Assembly: GCA_036645935.1 (NCBI GenBank) | Contig: JAVXNE010000001.1 | Coordinates: 62,001-126,000 of the forward strand | Length of the DNA stretch: 64,000 nucleotides | DNA from: JAUNBN01 sp036645935 | GTDB lineage: Bacteria; Bacillota; Clostridia; Oscillospirales; Ruminococcaceae | Direction of reading: 5' to 3' | Shown: positions 59,763-64,000 of the stretch, in pieces | Layout of the letters: the number at the start of each line of letters is the position of its first letter | Position numbering within the stretch: the stretch's first letter is position 1 | The notes under the pieces: generated by a model | What the model was told of the DNA's origin: nothing | Databases searched by the model: none | What the model saw: only the letters and a program-made list of their open reading frames with translations | Made by a program: the position numbers and the translations under genes

Positions 59763-60284
59763 TTACTTTGCTGCTTTCGAGGTAATCACCATCTGCATCG
59801 AGCGTCCCTCAAGCTTGGGATCTTTCTCGACACTGCCGTGCTCGGCTACCGCTTCGGCAAACCGAGCCATGACGATATTGCCCCGGGAGGCATGCGCCAT
59901 CTCGCGTCCGCGGAAGCGGATGCTGGCTTTGACTTTGTCACCCTCCTGCAAAAATTTCAGCGCGTGACCGACCTTAGTCTCGAAATCGTGTTCTCCGATA
60001 TTGACTGACAATCGAATTTCTTTCAGCTCCACGACTTTCTGGTTTTTGCGCTGTTCCTTTTCGCGCTTTTGCTTTTCAAAGCGGAACTTGCCATAGTCCA
60101 TGAACTTGCAGACGGGCGGGGCTGCCGCCGGTGAAATCTCGACTAAGTCGAGGTTGCGTTCCGCCGCCGTTTCAAGGGCTTTGGCACACGTCATGATACC
60201 GAGCTGACTGCCGTCCTCATCGATCACTCGAACTTCCTTGGCCTTAATGGCCTCGTTGACGGCAAGCTGGTCCTTAGCTGCTAT
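59763..60284 (-). CDS. infC: Translation initiation factor IF-3
   Basis: 173 residues if it starts at the ATA codon at 60284, nine bases after GGAGGTG. No ATG, GTG or TTG codon lies where family length predicts; the following residues AAKDQLAVNEAIKAKEVR match the IF-3 N-terminus. Rare AUU/AUA/AUC starts are a known autoregulatory feature of infC, because IF-3 itself discriminates against them. N-domain 1-75, linker rich in Lys/Glu (FEKQKREKEQRKNQK), C-domain 85-173 with VKASIRFRGREMAH. Confidence 0.95.
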   Translation of the reverse strand: MAAKDQLAVNEAIKAKEVRVIDEDGSQLGIMTCAKALETAAERNLDLVEISPAAAPPVCKFMDYGKFRFEKQKREKEQRKNQKVVELKEIRLSVNIGEHDFETKVGHALKFLQEGDKVKASIRFRGREMAHASRGNIVMARFAEAVAEHGSVEKDPKLEGRSMQMVITSKAAK

Positions 60285-60302
60285 AGGGATGCACCTCCAA
60301 AT

Positions 60303-60437
60303 TATGATAAAACAAAAAGCGCGGATAAATCCCGCGCACAACAGAAATCTTCCGCGAACAAGTTCGCCAAGTTTTCACATCGACCGTCGCGTCAGCTTAA
60401 AACGCACGGTGAGCACGGGCGTGCTTCTTTGTCGTCG
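60303..60437 (-). ncRNA. infC operon leader (L20-leader-like)
   Basis: About 135 transcribed bases precede the infC ribosome binding site and end in an attenuator. The operon content (infC-rpmI-rplT) and terminator position agree with L20-responsive leaders. I cannot confirm the rRNA-mimic L20 binding stem by eye; the GACGCGACGGTCGATG and GAACTTGTTCGCGGAAG parts are candidates for stems. Confidence 0.55.
60310..60337 (-). terminator. Attenuator in the infC leader
   Basis: The stem GCGCGG/CCGCGC (60332-60337 with 60319-60324) on the minus strand is followed by TTTTTGTTTT, 26 bases before the infC start. It resembles the L20-leader terminator upstream of infC-rpmI-rplT in other Bacillota. Confidence 0.82.
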
Positions 60438-60443
60438 GGTATT

Positions 60444-60472
60444 ATAATAACAACAGCGCCGAGAGATGTCAA
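60444..60472 (-). promoter_or_regulatory. Promoter of infC-rpmI-rplT
   Basis: Minus strand: -35 TTGACA (60467-60472), 17-base spacer, -10 TATTAT (60444-60449). Match 11 of 12. Confidence 0.8.
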
Positions 60473-60582
60473 GTTTTTTTATCTTCGCGCTCAAATATCG
60501 GTAAAGACGCCTCCTCTCGGATTTTGTCGCAATATCATGATTAAAGCGGCAAGGGCTGCTAAATCTTTGTCGCATATCCCTA

Positions 60583-60611
60583 TTGTCACAATATATAGAG
60601 CATAGTACACT
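60583..60611 (+). promoter_or_regulatory. Promoter of the purine permease
   Basis: -35 TTGTCA (60583-60588), 17-base spacer, -10 TACACT (60606-60611). The predicted start lies about 10 bases before the riboswitch. Confidence 0.6.
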
Positions 60612-60630
60612 ATTACCAACAACATAATAC

Positions 60631-60701
60631 GACTGATATATATCGGGTAATACGGTCCCGACGTCTCTACACGGCCGCCGCAAACGGCCTTGCTATCGGT
60701 C
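60631..60701 (+). ncRNA. Purine riboswitch, guanine class by its C74 position
   Basis: Three-way junction: P1 GACTGATA/TATCGGTC (60631-60638 with 60694-60701), P2 TCGGG/TCCCGA (60643-60661), J2/3 CGTCTCTAC, P3 GGCCG/CGGCC (60673-60677 with 60685-60689). The junction base before the P1 3' strand is C (in TTGCTAT), the Watson-Crick partner for guanine or hypoxanthine; adenine riboswitches have U. The following gene encodes a purine permease, a standard target. Confidence 0.83.
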
Positions 60702-60810
60702 ACTCGCGCGAATTGCGCCTCGCCTGACGGCGTAGGTCTTTGCCTTCCTCAAATTCCACCCGTCAGAGTTAAGCGGTCGCTTTTGCACAGTGTCTCCATG
60801 GTATTGTATG

Positions 60811-60855
60811 AGCCGCGTTCCCGATCGTATGTCGAGCGCGGCTGTATTTTTTGTT
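60811..60855 (+). terminator. Expression-platform terminator of the purine riboswitch
   Basis: The stem AGCCGCG/CGCGGCT (60811-60817 with 60837-60843) is followed by GTATTTTTTGTTG. It lies 110 bases after the aptamer, so the switching helix must span this gap. Confidence 0.72.
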
Positions 60856-60910
60856 GTCTGCGGGGGAGGGTACAGCCCCCGTAAAAAAAATCCGGAGGAT
60901 ATGCTGCACA

Positions 60911-62329
60911 ATGGAAAAGTTCTTTAAGCTCAAAGCACATGGGACAACCGTCCGCACCGAGATCGTCGCGGGCGTCTCCACTTTCATGACCATGGCATAC
61001 ATCATCGCTCTCAACCCCACTCTCATCTCGGGGGCTTTTCAGGGTGAGCCTATGTGGAACGCCGTGTTCCTCGCGACGATTCTCTCGTCGGCTATCGGCA
61101 CCTTTCTCATGGGGCTTCTCGCAAACCAGCCCTTTGCCCTCGCGCCCGGAATGGGCCTCAACAGCTATTTTGCGGGCGTTGTCGCCTCAATAGCGGCCGC
61201 GGCGGCAATCTCGTATGAAGAGGCGTTTCCCGCGGGTCTCGCAATCATTCTCATCTCGGGCGTGCTCTTCACAACACTCACGCTGTTCAAAATCCGCGAG
61301 AAAATCGTCGACGCCATCCCGACGGCTGTGCGTCTCGGAATTCCCGCAGGAATCGGTCTAATGCTCATAAATATCGGGCTCACTTCCAACGCCGGTATTT
61401 TCAGCCCCGATTTTTCCAATGTCTGGTATATGCTCACCAACTTCTTCAGCCAGGGTCCGAGCGCCACGGCAGCGGCGATGGGCGAGCAGTATCCGGTAAT
61501 GATCCTCTATGTGCTCACTTTCTTTGTCGGTCTTTTCGCGATAACCGTTCTGCACCACAAAAAGGTCAAGGGCTCGGTTCTTCTCGGCATGGCAATTGGC
61601 TCGGTCGTATACTGGATCGGCAGCTTTATTCTCGGCAGCAATCCGTTTGCCTCGCTCGCCGGAGCGAGCTTTATGCCCCCGTTTGCCGACATGCTCAATC
61701 TCACATTCTTTAAATTTAACTTCAAAACCCTGTTCAGCATCGGAATCTTCTCCGCAGTGATGACGATCATCACCTTCTGCATGATCGACATGTTCGACAC
61801 AATCGGCACTCTTTACGGGACTGCCAAGCGTGCCAATATGCTCGATGAAAACGACAAGCTTCCGAATATGAACGAGGCCATGCTTGCCGACGCGCTCGCG
61901 ACATGCGCGGGAGCGTGCACCGGCACATCAACAGTCACAACCTACATCGAGTCGGCGGCGGGCGTTGAAGAGGGTGGGCGCACAGGTCTCACCTCCATCG
62001 TGACCGGCGTGCTCTTCCTGCTTGCCATGTTCCTCGCCCCCATCGCGGGACTGATTCCCGCCCCCGCAACATCGGCGGCTCTCGTCTTCGTCGGCGTGCT
62101 CATGATGGGCTCTCTCAAAGAAGTGGATTACACCGATGTCTCCCAGAGCGTGCCTGTTGTGCTGCTGCTCATCTTCATGCTGGGCACAAGCGGGATCGGC
62201 AACGGCATCGGAATCGGTCTCATTGCCTATTCAATCATCAAGCTTCTGACCGGCAAGAGCAAAGAAGTTTCCCTGCTGACAATAATTCTCTCGCTGCTCT
62301 TCATCGCGAAATTCTTCGTGGTATTCTGA
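60911..62329 (+). CDS. NCS2-family hypoxanthine/guanine permease (AzgA-like)
   Basis: 472 residues with about 12-14 hydrophobic segments. The start at 60911 (MEKFFKLKAHGTTVRTEI) follows CGGAGGA at 12 bases. Family features: RTEIVAGVSTFMTMAYII, the QPFALAPGMGLNSYFAG segment, FCMIDMFDTIGTLYGTA and GTSTVTTYIESAAGVEEGGRTGL (quoted in part: TSTVTTYIESAAG). AzgA-type carriers take up adenine, guanine and hypoxanthine with protons. The guanine-class riboswitch upstream supports guanine or hypoxanthine here. Confidence 0.93.
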   Translation: MEKFFKLKAHGTTVRTEIVAGVSTFMTMAYIIALNPTLISGAFQGEPMWNAVFLATILSSAIGTFLMGLLANQPFALAPGMGLNSYFAGVVASIAAAAAISYEEAFPAGLAIILISGVLFTTLTLFKIREKIVDAIPTAVRLGIPAGIGLMLINIGLTSNAGIFSPDFSNVWYMLTNFFSQGPSATAAAMGEQYPVMILYVLTFFVGLFAITVLHHKKVKGSVLLGMAIGSVVYWIGSFILGSNPFASLAGASFMPPFADMLNLTFFKFNFKTLFSIGIFSAVMTIITFCMIDMFDTIGTLYGTAKRANMLDENDKLPNMNEAMLADALATCAGACTGTSTVTTYIESAAGVEEGGRTGLTSIVTGVLFLLAMFLAPIAGLIPAPATSAALVFVGVLMMGSLKEVDYTDVSQSVPVVLLLIFMLGTSGIGNGIGIGLIAYSIIKLLTGKSKEVSLLTIILSLLFIAKFFVVF

Positions 62330-62388
62330 AAAAGTCTCCGGATTAAAAGCGTTGTTGCGGTAGCTGCGCGCTGAATATATCTTCACGA

Positions 62389-62435
62389 AAAACCGCCCTC
62401 AATATGGCTTCAAGCCATCAAAGGGCGGTTTTTTC
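62389..62435 (+). terminator. Terminator after the purine permease
   Basis: The stem AAAACCGCCCT/AGGGCGGTTTT (62389-62399 with 62422-62432) with an inner ATGGCTT/AAGCCAT pair, followed by TTCTG. Confidence 0.88.
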
Positions 62436-62867
62436 TGTCGCTTATTGCTTTTTCTTTAACTCTTTTTGACGCTTACCTAATAACTTCGTTTGCAAACGAC
62501 ATCATGTTTTAAGCGCATGATTTCCTTGAAATCCACAGCCGTAAAATCTTCCCGTTCGGAGTGCATTCGCTGCTGTCCTTATTTCAAAAAACCTTGACAG
62601 TGTTTTGAAAAATTGAAATGTTTTGTGTGCAAAGCCGCAAAAAGTATGAAAAGTAAGCAATCTGAAAATGCGTTGGAATCCTCCGCGTAGCGGCTGTGTT
62701 TTTTATGGTTATGCGGAGATGTTTTCAGGCGCAATTTAATTTGCAAAACCTGGCGCGACAGAGCTTTTTGTGCCCACATTGGAAGATCCGTGATCGACAG
62801 TGAATCGCTCTTATTTAAATGATCTTGTGCTTTGTGGATTGTCCGTCGGGAGCATTGACACGAGCAA
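62436..62867. other. Gene-free stretch (about 430 bases) between convergent genes
   Basis: No supported gene; a 133-codon minus-strand frame that overlaps the MFS gene out of frame is rejected. It contains a perfect 12-base palindrome CGTTTGCAAACG (62487-62498). Otherwise nothing recognised. Confidence 0.45.
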
Positions 62868-64000
62868 TCAATCAGTCGAATGGGGAATTTCCGCCGCCTT
62901 GATGTCAATCGCACTGCCCTGCTCGGTCGACCCCGCCACAAGCATTTCTCTCTTTTTGCTGATGTGCCAATAAAGTGCAAATCCCACTCCGCCTATCAAC
63001 GCCGGAATGCTGAAAATCGCAAACATTGTGCGCACGCTTGACGCCTCTGCCACCGCGCCAAAAAACGTGCTGCCTATTATCTGGGCGAGAGAGAGACAAC
63101 TCGCTTCATACATGATGAGTGCGCTCGCGAGAAACTCGCGCGGTATCTGTTCGCTGATGTATCGGACAATTCCGGGAATGAGCAGCGCATATGATATCAT
63201 CTGCATAATCGGTGTTATGATTAGCGCCATGGTCACACTCGTGCACAGCGAGAACGCAAGAGCCTTGACGCCCATTCCAATCATGCCGATTGCGAGAATC
63301 CGGTCTGTGCCGACCTTGTCCGCTATTTTTGTAAAATTCTTGACGATAAAAAACTCAAAAAATGCCATCAGAAAATAGCCTATTCCGATCACGCCGACAC
63401 TGCCTCCGAGTTCGGAGATGAAGCGCGCGTAAAATGACAGCATCGACGAGTTGCTCAGAGCGACAAGGAAACCGCAAATGATGAGTGCGAGATAGTTTTT
63501 GTTGTGGAATATAACCCCCGCCGCAAAGCGCAAAGATACTTTTTCGTCGTTCATCCGCTCGGGGTTTGGGATCCTTATGATTGCAAACGTCATGAACAGA
63601 AACAGTGCCCAATACAGCGGAACTGCACTCGCCATACCGAAAAGCATCATTACCTGTGAGAGCCCTGCTGCCGCAAACGCGTATGCAATCGAGCCCACCG
63701 AGCGAAGATGGCCGTAATCGATGGCCATTCCCTGCTTCTGCATCTTGGTTATCCATGAATCCATCAGCGAAAAAAGAGTTTTTATGCTTCCGAGAGCAAC
63801 CACCGAAAAGGAGAGCACAATCGCCTTGCTCGAATGAAATTTGAAGAAAAGCGGAAAGAGCACTGCCGCAACACCGAGGGTCACTATGAAAATCGCACGG
63901 TAGTTCAGCGTTTTGTCGGCTATGTATCCCATTATCGGCTGCATAATAAAACATGACACCCCAATTGCGGTGAGCGCTACCCCTATGAACGCGTCGCCAT
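62868..64000 (-). CDS. Major facilitator superfamily transporter (partial, N-terminus outside window)
   Basis: The last 376 residues of an MFS carrier; the frame is open to the window edge, so the first helices are missing. About ten hydrophobic segments are visible. GYIADKTLNYR is the loop 2-3 motif (GxxxDK type), and a second such motif is KIADKVGTDRIL in the middle. The pattern fits the MFS_1-like/nucleoside symporter group (3-phenylpropionate permease-like), but no substrate can be named. The tail after the last helix (EIPHSTD) is short. Confidence 0.88.
   Translation of the reverse strand, partial: GDAFIGVALTAIGVSCFIMQPIMGYIADKTLNYRAIFIVTLGVAAVLFPLFFKFHSSKAIVLSFSVVALGSIKTLFSLMDSWITKMQKQGMAIDYGHLRSVGSIAYAFAAAGLSQVMMLFGMASAVPLYWALFLFMTFAIIRIPNPERMNDEKVSLRFAAGVIFHNKNYLALIICGFLVALSNSSMLSFYARFISELGGSVGVIGIGYFLMAFFEFFIVKNFTKIADKVGTDRILAIGMIGMGVKALAFSLCTSVTMALIITPIMQMISYALLIPGIVRYISEQIPREFLASALIMYEASCLSLAQIIGSTFFGAVAEASSVRTMFAIFSIPALIGGVGFALYWHISKKREMLVAGSTEQGSAIDIKAAEIPHSTD

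Noticed and set aside
62579..62980. A 133-codon minus-strand frame as small gene
   Set aside because: It overlaps the 3' end of the MFS gene in another frame and is Lys/Arg/His-rich without pattern.
1..64000. tRNA or rRNA genes, IS elements, att sites
   Set aside because: No cloverleaf with a proper T-arm consensus, no transposase or integrase motifs and no flanking direct repeats were seen by eye; a tRNAscan run would settle the first point.

Overview
The window is a chromosomal segment of a low-to-mid GC Bacillota, most likely a member of the Clostridia (the content resembles the Oscillospirales/Ruminococcaceae side). Reasons: gene families typical of that group (IreB, a CD1247-like protein, DUF4830, DUF1292, LCP, WalJ-type hydrolase), T-box, M-box, purine-riboswitch and infC-leader control by intrinsic terminators, a 6S RNA gene beside tcdA as in Bacillus, and no outer-membrane genes. 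No rRNA, tRNA, CRISPR array, IS element or prophage was recognised. Nearly everything is housekeeping, and most genes are on the minus strand.

Layout. 1-7.0 kb (minus): greA-lysS with a strong promoter; then a division/cell-wall cluster ftsE-ftsX-M23 hydrolase-S41 protease homologue, with a PucR/CdaR-type regulator upstream. 7.6-8.9 kb: rsmA and cdd, cdd having a long, apparently structured 5' leader. 9.2-11.8 kb (plus): dCMP deaminase, coaX, an ECF S component (probably for pantothenate) and a HAD phosphatase. 12.3-14.7 kb (minus): mgtE behind an M-box riboswitch, and two half-size TauE/SafE proteins. 14.9-16.3 kb: tcdA, 6S RNA and a DUF1292 protein. 16.5-23.6 kb: a cyclophilin lipoprotein, then a minus-strand wall-biosynthesis cluster (G5-M23 hydrolase, murA, walJ, rlmH, DUF4830) and an RluA-type pseudouridine synthase. 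23.7-26.4 kb (plus): murC, a kinase homologue lacking catalytic residues, and a zinc-ribbon protein. 26.7-28.3 kb: solitary mazF, a lipoprotein and acpS. 28.9-34.3 kb (plus): T-box-controlled pheST, ireB, a small unknown protein and a TfoX-N protein. 34.5-41.2 kb (minus): a surface SGNH hydrolase, the yqeG-TIM barrel-pepP-efp-CD1247 operon, rpsU and a membrane protein. 41.2-59.0 kb (minus): one long co-directional array trmH-dprA-topA-trmFO-plsX-rnc-smc-ftsY-rdgB-yhbY-nadD-yqeK-lcp-rsfS-leuS. 59.1-60.5 kb: infC-rpmI-rplT behind an attenuator leader. 60.6-62.4 kb (plus): a purine riboswitch and a purine permease. The window ends inside an MFS transporter.

The most interesting points are two enzyme homologues that lack their catalytic residues in otherwise intact genes: the S41 'protease' beside ftsEX, and the NahK-like 'kinase' translationally overlapping murC. 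Next come the uncharacterised structured leader of cdd, alternative hairpins over the rpsU ribosome binding site, an AUA start codon for infC, and a G-rich 12-bp repeat in the surface hydrolase gene. No wholly new multi-gene system could be demonstrated by eye; the ftsEX-M23-pseudoprotease set is the best candidate for one with an unusual mechanism.
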